A DNA stretch of 64,000 nucleotides from Allgaiera indica (GCF_900106675.1 NZ_FNOB01000010.1:86070-150069), one strand, 5' to 3'. Counted from the first letter of the stretch, positions 49,712 through 58,977 are shown. Notes: a model not told the origin generated them from the sequence alone. Numbers and translations: made by a program.

Positions 49712-50307
49712 GATCCGGTGCTCCCGGCTGCAAGGTCGAAGTGGCGGCCCTGGGCGAAGGCATGGTCAAGCAGATGAACCTGGATCCGTTCGCAGCCGCG
49801 TTCGCATCCGTTATGGTCCAGCATGGCCAGCGCGCCGTAATCATCCGCCATCGCCCGCAGGATCCCGACCATCACATGGCCAAACCCCTTTGGCCCCCCG
49901 CAGCAGATCAGGGTGAAGTGATCGCCCCCCTCCTCGATCAGTTCCAGCTGGGGCAGATCAAGATCGGGCACCGCCATGTGGCTGCGCCCCGGAAGATCGT
50001 CCAGCGAATTCAGGAAGTCCAGAAAATCCACGCCGCCGAATCGCAGCAACCGGCGCAGCGGCTCAAGATGGGGATGCGAGACAAGGTAGGTACCCAGGTC
50101 TTCCAGCACCGAGTCGCGCGGCCGATCGAGGTGATGCGCGGCCGCGCCCAGCACCGCTTCGGTCAAGGCGTCGTCATAGATCAGCATCGGCTCGAAACTG
50201 TCGAAACCGAGCCCGGCCGAGCGCGCAACCGCGTGCCACAGGGCGGGACCGTATGTGTCCCGCAGAAAGGATTGGATCGAGCGGTTGACCAGCCCGTGCA
50301 TAGGCAT
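49708..50307 (-). CDS. H-NOX-like (haem NO-binding fold) sensor lacking haem-ligand residues
   Basis: This 199-residue protein begins MHGLVNRSIQSFLRDTYG (after MP), the typical H-NOX start, and keeps the hydrophobic pattern through LLRFGGVDFLDFLNSLDDL. A gapless comparison with the Nostoc H-NOX puts Pro106 where the proximal haem His should be (LDNLH versus LDDLP). The YxSxR motif that holds the haem propionates is replaced by CCGGP (135-139). So the fold is recognisable, but neither haem-binding hallmark is present. It precedes the HNOBA-diguanylate cyclase with a 4-base overlap. Alternatives are a degraded sensor, or one with another ligand or redox-active cysteines (Cys135/136). Confidence 0.8.
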   Translation of the reverse strand: MPMHGLVNRSIQSFLRDTYGPALWHAVARSAGLGFDSFEPMLIYDDALTEAVLGAAAHHLDRPRDSVLEDLGTYLVSHPHLEPLRRLLRFGGVDFLDFLNSLDDLPGRSHMAVPDLDLPQLELIEEGGDHFTLICCGGPKGFGHVMVGILRAMADDYGALAMLDHNGCERGCERIQVHLLDHAFAQGRHFDLAAGSTGS

Positions 50308-50390
50308 CCCTCCATTTGCAGGGAAACCTAGGCCGTGGGCGTTAAGAAATGCCTAGCGGTGGCGGATGCTACGCCGCGCGCCCCCCTGCC

Positions 50391-51500
50391 CTAGCCCGCG
50401 CGGGCCGCCGCCAGCGCCTGGGGCAGCGTCTCGGCGAAGGCCGCCATCTCTGTTTCGGGCGCGCAGCTGACGCGGATGCAGCGATCTTGCGGCGCAACGA
50501 AGGGCATGCGCACGAAGATATCGCGCGCGACCAGTTCGGCCAGCACGCGGCGGGCGAAATCGCCGTCGGCGCCGCAATCGATGGCGACGAAATTGGTGGC
50601 CGAAGGCAATGCGGCCAGCCCGTTCTCGGCCGCGATGGCGGCCAGCCTGTCGCGCGCGGCGGCGACCTGGGCGCGGACCTGCGCAAGGTGGGCCTGATCT
50701 TCCAGCGCGGCCAGGGCCCCGGCCTGAGAGATCCGGCTCATCCCGAAATGGTTGCGGATCTTGTCGAAGGCACCAATCAGGTCGGGGGCCCCGATCGCAT
50801 AGCCGACGCGCGCGCCAGCCATGCCGTAGCCCTTTGAAAAGGTGCGCATCCGGATCACCCGAGGATCGGCGGGGTCGATCCTGGGCGCAAGGCCATCCGG
50901 GGCGAATTCGATATAGGCCTCGTCCAGGATCAGCAGGCTGCCCTCTGGCACCTCGGTGACCATCGCGGCGACGGATGCGGCGGGATGCGCCGTACCCATC
51001 GGGTTGTCGGGATTGGCCAGATAGATCAGCTTCGGCGCCACGTCGCGCGCCCTGGCGATCAGCGCCTCGAGGTCTTCCCGGTCGTCGCGGTAGGGCACCT
51101 TGTGCAGGACACCGCCGAAACCCGCCACATGGTAGTTGAAGGTCGGATAGGCTCCATCCGAGGTGACCACCGCGTCGCCCGGCGCCACCACCAGGCGGGT
51201 GAGATAGCCAAGAAGGCCGTCGATCCCCTCGCCCACGATGATGTTCTCGGCGGCCACGCCGTGATGGGCGGCAAGGGCCTGTCTCAGTTCGTGATTCTGG
51301 GCGTCGCCGTATTTCCAGACCTCGTTCGCCTCGGCCCGCATCGCGGCCACGGCACGCGGCGAGGGCCCGAAGACGGATTCGTTGGCGCCGATCCGGGCGC
51401 GAAACGGGCGGCCGCGCAGTCGCTCCTGCGTCTCGGGGCCGACGAAGGGAACGGTTTCGGGCAGGCTGGCGACAAGCGGGGTATAACGGGGTCCGATCAT
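50391..51500 (-). CDS. PLP-dependent aminotransferase, HisC-like
   Basis: The 369-residue class I/II aminotransferase has GANESVFGPSP, the ANPDNPMGT motif, LDEAYIEF and the PLP lysine in RTFSKGYGMAGARVGYA. This is the histidinol-phosphate/aromatic aminotransferase group. It is a stand-alone gene outside a histidine operon, so it may be a paralogue with another substrate. The frame is open upstream, but MIGPRYTPL fits the family start. Confidence 0.85.
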   Translation of the reverse strand: MIGPRYTPLVASLPETVPFVGPETQERLRGRPFRARIGANESVFGPSPRAVAAMRAEANEVWKYGDAQNHELRQALAAHHGVAAENIIVGEGIDGLLGYLTRLVVAPGDAVVTSDGAYPTFNYHVAGFGGVLHKVPYRDDREDLEALIARARDVAPKLIYLANPDNPMGTAHPAASVAAMVTEVPEGSLLILDEAYIEFAPDGLAPRIDPADPRVIRMRTFSKGYGMAGARVGYAIGAPDLIGAFDKIRNHFGMSRISQAGALAALEDQAHLAQVRAQVAAARDRLAAIAAENGLAALPSATNFVAIDCGADGDFARRVLAELVARDIFVRMPFVAPQDRCIRVSCAPETEMAAFAETLPQALAAARAG

Positions 51501-52174
51501 GGTCGCGATCAAGAGCCGAAATCGGGGATTTGCGCAAGTGGTCGTGCTCTCTGCATCGTCGTCTTCGCCGCCGCCAGCCTTGGCGGGACCGGCGAGACCG
51601 GCAACGCTTCCATGCACCGCGAGAACGGCGTCCTTAGCCCCGGTCTCGTCCAGGCCAATGGGTCAAATCGCGGCGCCGAAAGGGGGGCTGCTTTGCCATC
51701 CGGTTGGTGCCAGTCCGAGTTGGGCGCAAACCGATCGGCGCGGGCAGCCTTGCAAGACGAGCCATTCGAGCAGTGTCGCGCTTCTTGTCGCCGCCGAAGA
51801 CCGAGGGCCACGCGCAAGGCCCCTCGCCTCCGCGGCGCCGCCCGACCCGGTATATCCGATTGCATCCCGCGCTTTTTCGTTCCGCCGCAGCGCCATGCCA
51901 CGCTCGGTCCCCCATCCCGCGGCGTTCGACGCGTGGGCTGTGCAAACCTGACCCGGCGTCCACCGAACCGGCAGCAGTTCCGTCGGCTTGGGGCAGCCTT
52001 CGAACCTCGGGTGCCGGCTTCGCTCGGCCAATGGTCGGAAGCGGCCTTGGGGTTGCCGCCAGCGATCCTTCAGGAGGGCCTCTCTGCGGTCGTGCTTCAG
52101 ATTGACGCTGACCAAGCCAACGGCGAAGGTGTTCGCGGAAGGGTCGCGCTGCTGCCCAAGGACGGAGATCGAGA
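51501..52174. other. 674-base gap with no supported gene
   Basis: Several overlapping frames exist on both strands, but none has recognisable motifs; all are Arg/Pro/Ala-rich and in conflict with each other. No hairpin or repeat stands out. Possibly decayed coding sequence or an untranslated spacer. Confidence 0.4.
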
Positions 52175-52777
52175 ATGGCAAGGGAGCTTCACCTGGTTCC
52201 GGCGCGTCGCGGGCGCGCCGTTTCCTTGGCCGAAGGGCAGGCGATTCAAATCATAAACACCCATGGCCAACAGGTGGTCGATACCTGGTGCTTCAACGCC
52301 GCGGATATGACCGAGTTCATGTCGATGGCGCACCTGCACGCGACGCTCGAAAGCATCTTTCCGGCCGAAGGCGATGCGCTGGTCACCAACCACCGCCGAC
52401 CGATCCTGACGCTGGAACGGGATACCTCCCCCGGGCGCCATGACACGGTGATCGCGGCCTGCGACCGCCACCGCTACGCGCTGCTCGGCTGCGACAACGA
52501 TCACGACAACTGCACCGACAACCTTGCCAGCGCACTGGCCGAGGTGGGTCTGGAGGCGCCAGTATGCCCCAGCCCGCTAAACCTCTGGATGAACATTCCG
52601 ATAGGCCCCGACGGCGGCGTCATCTGGGGTGCACCGCTTTGCAAGCCCGGCGACTATGTGACCCTTAGGGCCGCGATGGATTGCGTCGTCGTGCTGTCTG
52701 CATGCCCGCAAGACATGATCCCGATCAACGGCGCCGCCTGCACCCCGACCGAGGTGCATTACAGCCTGCTCGGCTGA
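52175..52777 (+). CDS. DUF1989 (urea carboxylase-associated) family protein
   Basis: The 200-residue product matches DUF1989: GQAIQIINTHGQQVVDTWCF, MSMAHLHATL, a cysteine-rich CDNDHDNCTDN and NLWMNIPIGPDGGVIWG, with conserved His and Cys residues that probably bind a metal. Members are linked to urea/guanidine carboxylation and to other nitrogen compounds. It is convergent with bhcR, and a link to glyoxylate or glycine metabolism is only a guess. Confidence 0.82.
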   Translation: MARELHLVPARRGRAVSLAEGQAIQIINTHGQQVVDTWCFNAADMTEFMSMAHLHATLESIFPAEGDALVTNHRRPILTLERDTSPGRHDTVIAACDRHRYALLGCDNDHDNCTDNLASALAEVGLEAPVCPSPLNLWMNIPIGPDGGVIWGAPLCKPGDYVTLRAAMDCVVVLSACPQDMIPINGAACTPTEVHYSLLG

Positions 52778-52970
52778 GCTGCGGACTCGCCCGTCGTCGC
52801 ACGGCTGAGAAGACGTAACGCTTCGTTTTCGCAAACTTGTTTCTCATGGGGCCCGATCTCGCGGGTTCTGCACCGTGCAGCTGCCCAACCAGGCCTCACC
52901 GAAGCTGAAGGCAGCCTGCCACACGATGCGCGCAGGCTGTTCACAGCGTCCCGTTCGGGGCCGATCCATG

Positions 52971-53819
52971 TCATGACCGCGGCTCGGTTGCGCCACCGCC
53001 GATTGCCAGCGTCAACTGATGAGCCGCGCCGATAACCGCACTGCTTAGTCGCTCGATCTCGGCTTCGTCGACCCTGTGGGTCGGACCGGACACCGATATG
53101 CCGGCGACGGCCTCCTTGTTCATGTCGAAGACGGGGGCCGCGATGCAACGCATTCCCAGGTTCTTCTCTTCGTTGTCGACCGAAAATCCGCGGGCCCGAA
53201 TGGTCTTGAGATCCTCCTTCAGCGCCGACCGGTCGGTGATCGAGTGTTCGGTGAAGGCCTGCAAATCCGTTCTGGCAAGCAATCTGTCCAGCCGATCCTC
53301 GTCCATGTGGGCCAGCAAAGCTTTCCCGATGCCGGATGCATGCATCGGCGACAATGTCCCGGGTGGAAAGAAGGCGCGGATATTCGCGTGGGTTTCGACC
53401 TGGCTCAGGAACAGAACGGCGGCTTCTCTTTCGATCCCCAGATTGGCGGTCTCGCCCGTCGCTTCCATCAACTTGCGCATGATTGGTCTTGCGCGATCCA
53501 CCAGGCTTGTCCGCCGCAGGTACCGCGCCCCGATAACGAAAGCGCCAGTGCCGATATGCCAGACCTGTTCCTCATGGTCGAATTCGACAAGCCTGTGGCC
53601 CTCGAGCGTGACAAGGATCCTGTAGACCGTCGCGGGGGATTGACCCATTTCATCGGCAAGCATCGTCAGCGGCTTGCCCTGAGCTTCGCTCAGATACTCG
53701 AAGACCTCCATCGCGCGATCAAGAGATTTGATCGTGTTCTGCGCGGTCTTGTCGTCCCAGCCACGCGGCCTGCCGCGCGCCCTTCGGCCGCCCCCAGAGG
53801 CGTTCGCTTGCGATTTCAT
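52971..53819 (-). CDS. bhcR: IclR-type regulator of the beta-hydroxyaspartate cycle
   Basis: This 282-residue regulator has an N-terminal winged helix-turn-helix (KSLDRAMEVFEYLSEAQG ... GQSPATVYRILVTLEGHRL) and a C-terminal IclR effector domain (SGIGKALLAHMDEDRL; IAAPVFDMNKEAVAGISVSG). Its position, divergent from bhcA, matches BhcR of Paracoccus denitrificans, which activates the bhc genes and senses glyoxylate. The start is set at MKSQANASGGG; the upstream frame crosses the operator region. Confidence 0.93.
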   Translation of the reverse strand: MKSQANASGGGRRARGRPRGWDDKTAQNTIKSLDRAMEVFEYLSEAQGKPLTMLADEMGQSPATVYRILVTLEGHRLVEFDHEEQVWHIGTGAFVIGARYLRRTSLVDRARPIMRKLMEATGETANLGIEREAAVLFLSQVETHANIRAFFPPGTLSPMHASGIGKALLAHMDEDRLDRLLARTDLQAFTEHSITDRSALKEDLKTIRARGFSVDNEEKNLGMRCIAAPVFDMNKEAVAGISVSGPTHRVDEAEIERLSSAVIGAAHQLTLAIGGGATEPRS

Positions 53820-53910
53820 AAGACCCCCTTGGCCCGGATGAAAGATCACTTCGCCATATGAAAAACATAACCTGCTGGATAGTAATACATTAATACAGAC
53901 TCCACGAAAG

Positions 53911-53925
53911 TGAAAATCAATTTCA
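53911..53925. promoter_or_regulatory. candidate BhcR operator
   Basis: An inverted repeat TGAAA-ATCAA-TTTCA lies in the AT-rich 168-base region between bhcR and bhcA, about 60 bases before bhcA. IclR-type proteins bind such short palindromes. A second AT-rich patch with repeated TAATACA (53883-53896) is nearby. Confidence 0.5.
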
Positions 53926-53987
53926 AAAAAATATCGGCAGGGTCGCGCAGCTTGTATTGTAGGGGCAGCGACCGAAGGAGACCCTGC

Positions 53988-55178
53988 ATGAGCTTTCAGA
54001 ATCCTGTTTTCATTCCCGGCCCGACCAATATCCCCGAAAGCCTGCGCAAGGCTTGCGACATGCCGACGATCGACCACCGCTCGCCGCTGTTCGGCCAGAT
54101 CCTGCACCCCGCGCGCGAGGGCGTACGAAAGGTGCTGAAAAGCGAAAGCGCCGAGGTGTTCATCTTCCCGTCCACCGGTACCGGTGGCTGGGAGACGGCG
54201 CTAAGCAACACCCTGTCCGCCGGTGACAAGGTGCTTGCCGCCCGCCACGGCATGTTCAGCGACCGGTGGATCGACATGTGCCGGCGCCATGGCCTGGACG
54301 TGCAGGTCGTGGAAACCCCTTGGGGCGAAGGCCTTCCGGCGGACCGCTTTGAAGAGATTCTGACCAAGGACAAAGGTCATGAAATCAAGGCCGTGCTGGC
54401 GACGCACAACGAGACCGCCACCGGCGTGAAGTCGGACATAGCCGCCGTGCGCCGGGCGCTCGACCAGGCAGGCCACCCTGCAATGCTGTTCGTCGATGGT
54501 GTGTCCTCGATCGCGTCGATCGATTTCCGCTTTGACGCATGGAAGGTGGATGTCGCTGTCGCTGGCTCGCAGAAGGGCTTCATGCTGCCCGCCGGTCTCG
54601 CCATCGTCGGCTTCAGCGAGAAGGCGATGGACGCCACCCGCACAAGCACCCTGCCGCGCACCTTCTTCGACGTCAATGACATGGCCAAGGGGTACAAGAA
54701 CAACGGCTATCCCTACACGCCCGCCGTCGGATTGCTGAATGGCCTCAATCAGGCTTGCGGAATGCTGTTGCAAGAAGGGCTGGAAAACGTCTTCGCCCGG
54801 CATCACCGCATTGCGCAAGGCGTCCGCGCCGCCGTCGGGGCCTGGGGGCTGGAACTTTGCGCGGTGGATCCTTCCGTCTATTCCGACACGGTCAGCGCGG
54901 TCCGCACCCCGGCAGGTTTCAACGCCACCGACATCGTGACCCACGCCGCCCACAAATACGGCGTCGCCTTCGGCGTCGGCCTGGGCGAGGTGGCCGGCAA
55001 GGTGTTCCGCATCGGCCATCTGGGCAGCCTGACCGATGTCATGGCGCTGTCCGGCATCGCCACCGCCGAGATGTGCATGGCGGATCTCGGCCTCAAGATC
55101 GAACTCGGCTCTGGGGTTGCCGCCGCGCAGGACTATTATCGCGGCCACGCCGCCGTGGCGCGGAAGGATGCCGCGTGA
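53988..55178 (+). CDS. bhcA: aspartate-glyoxylate aminotransferase
   Basis: This 396-residue fold-type I PLP enzyme (serine-glyoxylate aminotransferase family) has FIPGPTNIPESLRKA at the start and the PLP lysine at Lys196 (VAGSQKGFMLPAG). In the cycle it moves the amino group of aspartate to glyoxylate, giving glycine and oxaloacetate. It is the first gene of bhcABCD. An AAGGAG ribosome site precedes the ATG. The neighbours make the BhcA assignment secure against a generic SGAT annotation. Confidence 0.96.
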   Translation: MSFQNPVFIPGPTNIPESLRKACDMPTIDHRSPLFGQILHPAREGVRKVLKSESAEVFIFPSTGTGGWETALSNTLSAGDKVLAARHGMFSDRWIDMCRRHGLDVQVVETPWGEGLPADRFEEILTKDKGHEIKAVLATHNETATGVKSDIAAVRRALDQAGHPAMLFVDGVSSIASIDFRFDAWKVDVAVAGSQKGFMLPAGLAIVGFSEKAMDATRTSTLPRTFFDVNDMAKGYKNNGYPYTPAVGLLNGLNQACGMLLQEGLENVFARHHRIAQGVRAAVGAWGLELCAVDPSVYSDTVSAVRTPAGFNATDIVTHAAHKYGVAFGVGLGEVAGKVFRIGHLGSLTDVMALSGIATAEMCMADLGLKIELGSGVAAAQDYYRGHAAVARKDAA

Positions 55179-56146
55179 TGAGGGACCAGATCTATATCCC
55201 GACCTATGAGGACATGCTCGGCGCGCACAAGCGGATCGCGCCGCATATCCGTCGCACGCCGGTCCGCACCTCCGACTACCTGAACGAGCTGACCGGCGCC
55301 GAGCTGTTCTTCAAATGCGAAAACTTCCAGGAGCCGGGCGCGTTCAAGGTGCGCGGCGCGGCGAATGCGGTCTTCGGCCTTGATGACGCGCAGGCCCGCA
55401 AGGGGGTGGCGACGCATTCGTCGGGCAATCATGCCTCGTGCCTGTCCTATGCCGCGATGCGCCGGGGCATCCCCTGCAACGTGGTCATGCCGCATACCGC
55501 CCCCCAGGCGAAGAAGGATACGGTGCGCCGCTACGGTGGCAAGATCACGGAATGCGAGCCCTCGACCAGCGCCAGAGAAGCAACCTTTGCCAAGGTGCAG
55601 GCAGAAACCGGTGGCGATTTCGTTCACCCATACAACGACCCGCGCGTCATCGCGGGACAGGGCACCTGTTCGAAGGAATTCATCGAACAGACCGATGGTC
55701 TCGACATGGTCGTGGCCCCGATCGGCGGCGGCGGCATGGTTTCGGGCACCTGCCTGACCCTGTCGACGCTGGCGCCCGAAACCAAGATCATCGCCGCCGA
55801 ACCCGAGCAGGCCGACGACGCCTATCGCAGCTTCAAGGCCGGCCACATCATCGCCGATGACGCCCCGAAGACGATCGCCGATGGCCTGCTGGTGCCGCTC
55901 AAAGAGCTGACCTGGCACTTCGTGTCGAGCCATGTCAGCGAAATCTACACGGCCTCCGATCCCGAAATCATCGCGGCGATGAAGCTGACGTGGAAGCATC
56001 TGCGCATCGTGATGGAGCCGTCCTCGGCCGTGCCGCTGGCCATCGTCCTGAAGAACCCGGAAGCGTTCCGGGGCAAGCGCGTCGGCCTGATCGTCACCGG
56101 CGGCAACGTCGACCTGGACAAGCTGCCCTGGCTCGGCGCCGCCTGA
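55178..56146 (+). CDS. bhcB: erythro-beta-hydroxyaspartate dehydratase
   Basis: The 322-residue fold-type II PLP enzyme (threonine/serine dehydratase family) has the PLP lysine in FQEPGAFKVRGA (Lys57), the SSGNHAS loop, and the PLP-phosphate loop APIGGGGMVSG. It dehydrates (2R,3S)-beta-hydroxyaspartate to iminosuccinate. Its ATG overlaps the bhcA stop in a TGATG arrangement. Confidence 0.95.
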   Translation: MRDQIYIPTYEDMLGAHKRIAPHIRRTPVRTSDYLNELTGAELFFKCENFQEPGAFKVRGAANAVFGLDDAQARKGVATHSSGNHASCLSYAAMRRGIPCNVVMPHTAPQAKKDTVRRYGGKITECEPSTSAREATFAKVQAETGGDFVHPYNDPRVIAGQGTCSKEFIEQTDGLDMVVAPIGGGGMVSGTCLTLSTLAPETKIIAAEPEQADDAYRSFKAGHIIADDAPKTIADGLLVPLKELTWHFVSSHVSEIYTASDPEIIAAMKLTWKHLRIVMEPSSAVPLAIVLKNPEAFRGKRVGLIVTGGNVDLDKLPWLGAA

Positions 56147-56188
56147 CCTGGACCCTGAAGACTTGAATACCGACCAAGGAGTATGGAC

Positions 56189-57352
56189 ATGAAAGACATG
56201 ACCGATCTCGACGCATTCGAAGTTGGCTTTGACATCCCGGCCAAACCCGGAATGTCCGAAGCCGAGATCCAGACCCCGTGCCTCGTTCTGGATCTCGACG
56301 CGCTGGAGCGCAACATCCGGAAGATGGGCGATTACGCCAAGGCACACGGCATGCGCCACCGCACGCATGGCAAGATGCACAAGTCGGTGGATGTGCAGAA
56401 GCTGCAACAAGAGTTGGGCGGCGCCTGTGGCGTCTGCTGCCAGAAGGTATCCGAGGCCGAGGTTTTCGCGCGCGGCGGGATCAGGGACATTCTTGTCTCG
56501 AACCAAGTGCGCGACGCGGCAAAGATCGACCGGCTGGCGCGCCTGCCCAAGCTGGGCGCGCGCACGATCGTCTGCGTGGACGATCTGGCCAATGTCGCAG
56601 ATCTGTCGGCGGCGGCGCGCAAGCACGCCACCCAGATCGAATGTCTGGTCGAAATCGATTGCGGCGCGGGCCGCTGCGGCGTGACAACGACGCCCGAGGT
56701 CGTGGAGATCGCCAAGGCGATCGAGGCCGCCGACGGTCTGAAATTCGCCGGCATCCAAGCCTATCAGGGCGCGATGCAGCACCTCGAAAGCTATGAGGAG
56801 CGCAAAGCGAAGATCGACGTCGCCGTTGCGATGGTCAAGGACGCGGTCGACACGCTCAAGGCCGAAGGCATGGCGTGCGATATCGTCGGCGGCGGCGGCA
56901 CCGGTTCCTACTACTTCGAATCCAATTCGGGCGTTTACAACGAGCTTCAATGCGGCTCTTACGCTTTCATGGATGCCGATTACGGCCGTATCCACGACAA
57001 GGACGGCAAACGGATCGACCAGGGCGAATGGGAAAACGCCTTCTTCATCCTGACCTCGGTCATGAGCCACGCCAAGCCGGACCGCGCCGTCGTCGATGCG
57101 GGCCTCAAGGCCCAGTCGGTCGATTCGGGCCTGCCCGTCGTCTACGGTCGCGATGACATCGAATACATCAAATGCTCGGACGAGCACGGCGTCGTCCTGG
57201 ATCCGAAGAACGTGCTGAAGATCAACGAGAAGCTCAAACTCGTGCCGGGCCACTGCGACCCGACCGCCAACGTTCATGATTGGTATGTCGGATTGCGGAA
57301 CGGCAAGGTGGAATGCCTGTGGCCTGTCTCTGCGCGCGGGCGTGCGTACTGA
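56189..57352 (+). CDS. bhcC: beta-hydroxyaspartate aldolase
   Basis: The 387-residue fold-type III PLP enzyme (D-threonine aldolase/DSD1 family) has the N-terminal alanine-racemase barrel with the PLP lysine in RTHGKMHKS (about Lys62) and a C-terminal metal-site region ending in VPGHCDPTANVHDWYVG (His and Cys ligands). It condenses glycine and glyoxylate to beta-hydroxyaspartate. The second of two close ATGs gives the best spacing from AAGGAG. Confidence 0.95.
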   Translation: MKDMTDLDAFEVGFDIPAKPGMSEAEIQTPCLVLDLDALERNIRKMGDYAKAHGMRHRTHGKMHKSVDVQKLQQELGGACGVCCQKVSEAEVFARGGIRDILVSNQVRDAAKIDRLARLPKLGARTIVCVDDLANVADLSAAARKHATQIECLVEIDCGAGRCGVTTTPEVVEIAKAIEAADGLKFAGIQAYQGAMQHLESYEERKAKIDVAVAMVKDAVDTLKAEGMACDIVGGGGTGSYYFESNSGVYNELQCGSYAFMDADYGRIHDKDGKRIDQGEWENAFFILTSVMSHAKPDRAVVDAGLKAQSVDSGLPVVYGRDDIEYIKCSDEHGVVLDPKNVLKINEKLKLVPGHCDPTANVHDWYVGLRNGKVECLWPVSARGRAY

Positions 57353-57563
57353 TCCACCCCCATCAAGGCAGGAAGGTCCGGCCCTTGAGCGGCCGGATCA
57401 TCGCCCGTGTGCGGGCGCAGCTTCCGGCACAGGCACGCAGGCGCACCAACGACGCCTCCGTTTCAGATTACTTTGCCGGCCGGGCCCGAAAGCACCTCCG
57501 GCCCGCGAGCCGCGGTGGCGGGCTGCACGGGGGTTCCCAAAGCGAAACGAATGAGAAGAAGAC

Positions 57564-58529
57564 ATGTTGATCGTACCCGAACGCGAAATTGCCGACCTGA
57601 TGACCCGAGAAGCGGCCTTCGACGCCGTCGAAAAGGTCTTTGCCGCCATGGCGTCGGGGGATGCCTACAACTTTCCCGTCATACGCGAAGCTATCGGGCA
57701 TGAAGATGCGCTATACGGCTTCAAGGGCGGGTTCGATCGGGCGGGTCTGACGCTTGGCCTCAAGGCGGGCGGCTACTGGCCCAACAACCTGGAACGGCAC
57801 GGGCTGATCAATCACCAGTCCACCGTTTTCCTGTTCGACGCCGATACCGGCATGGTCAAGGCGATGGTGGGGGGCAACCTGCTGACCGCCCTGCGCACCG
57901 CGGCGGCCTCGTCCGTTTCGATCAAGCATCTGGCTCGCCGGGATGCAAAGGTACTGGGCATGGTCGGCGCCGGCCACCAGGCGACTTTCCAGTTGCGCGC
58001 CGCGTTGGAGCAACGCGCGTTTGAGAAAGTCATCGGCTGGAACTATCACCCCGAAATGCTGCCAAGGATCGAGAAGGTCGCGGCCGAAGCGGGGGTGCCG
58101 TTCGAAGCCGTCGAACTTGACGGTATGCGCGAAGCGGATGTGATCATCTCGATTACCTCGGCCTACGCGGCCTCTCTGATGGCAAAGCATGTAAGCCCCG
58201 GCTGCCACGTCGCCTGCATGGGGACCGATACCAAGGGCAAACAGGAAGTCGAGGCGGCATTGCTTGCCCGCGCGACCGTCTTCACCGATGAAATCGCGCA
58301 GTCCGTCACGATCGGGGAAGCGCAACATGCCATTGCGGAAGGTTTGATCGGGGAAAGCGACATCGCGCAGCTTGGTGCGGTGATCAACGGCACATTGCCG
58401 GGCCGCACGTCGCAAGAGCAGATCACGCTGTTCGATGGCACCGGCGTCGGTCTTCAGGACCTTGCCGTTGCCGCATCCGTGGTCGCGCTTGCCGTCGAGA
58501 AGGGCGCCGCCATCGAGGTCGATTTCTGA
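57564..58529 (+). CDS. bhcD: iminosuccinate reductase
   Basis: The 321-residue protein is of the ornithine cyclodeaminase/mu-crystallin family: substrate lysine in LTLGLKAGGYW (Lys67), Rossmann motif LGMVGAGHQATFQ (131-143). It reduces iminosuccinate to L-aspartate with NADH, closing the cycle that regenerates the amino donor for BhcA. It is 211 bases downstream of bhcC, a larger gap than the other junctions, which contains no gene but a long open frame without similarity. Confidence 0.95.
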   Translation: MLIVPEREIADLMTREAAFDAVEKVFAAMASGDAYNFPVIREAIGHEDALYGFKGGFDRAGLTLGLKAGGYWPNNLERHGLINHQSTVFLFDADTGMVKAMVGGNLLTALRTAAASSVSIKHLARRDAKVLGMVGAGHQATFQLRAALEQRAFEKVIGWNYHPEMLPRIEKVAAEAGVPFEAVELDGMREADVIISITSAYAASLMAKHVSPGCHVACMGTDTKGKQEVEAALLARATVFTDEIAQSVTIGEAQHAIAEGLIGESDIAQLGAVINGTLPGRTSQEQITLFDGTGVGLQDLAVAASVVALAVEKGAAIEVDF

Positions 58530-58735
58530 CGTCGGCGCACCCCGAACCGCCGGTGATGTCGCCAGCGGGATGGAGATCAGGATGCCGAACGCAGACATTC
58601 TTTCCGACCGGGTTGGTCGCAATGGTGATCCTCACACCTTGAGGGTAAGCGTCGCATGTGGCCCACATTTTGCCCCCTGCACAGTCATTTGGCCGCCGTG
58701 ATATCTGTAGCTCCAGACGAGCACAGGAGGCGAAG

Positions 58736-58977
58736 ATGGCAGACCGAGAGGTGCGGGGTTCACAATTAAGACGAGCCCCGCGGGGAAGAACGTCTGGCCG
58801 AATGGCCTCAAACGAGAGGCAACGCGGCGCATCGAGGAAGGCGGAGATACGCCCGGCGACATAGCTGCTGAACTCGGGGCCCACGACTGCCTGGTTCGAA
58901 AATGGGGTGTTGCCGCGCATCGCGCGCGGGGAGATCGCATCTTCGTGGCGGAGCCCGATTTACTCAGTCCGGCCTGA
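58736..58977 (+). pseudogene. frameshifted OrfA remnant of an insertion sequence (IS66-like)
   Basis: An ATG with a GGAGG-type ribosome site starts MADREVRG, but the protein-like reading is in another frame: TSPAGKNVWPNGLKREATRR then IEEGGDTPGDIAAELGAH and LVRKW, ending at a TGA at 58975-58977. This is the small helix-turn-helix OrfA type seen in IS66-like elements. The start and body are out of frame, and no OrfB or DDE transposase follows. It lies 206 bases after bhcD. Confidence 0.5.

Noticed and set aside
51499..52181. Overlapping frames on both strands between the aminotransferase and DUF1989 genes
   Set aside because: None has family motifs, and they exclude each other; treated as a gap.
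57276..57570. Small frames between bhcC and bhcD
   Set aside because: They begin inside bhcC or lack starts, and show no recognisable domain; probably spacer.
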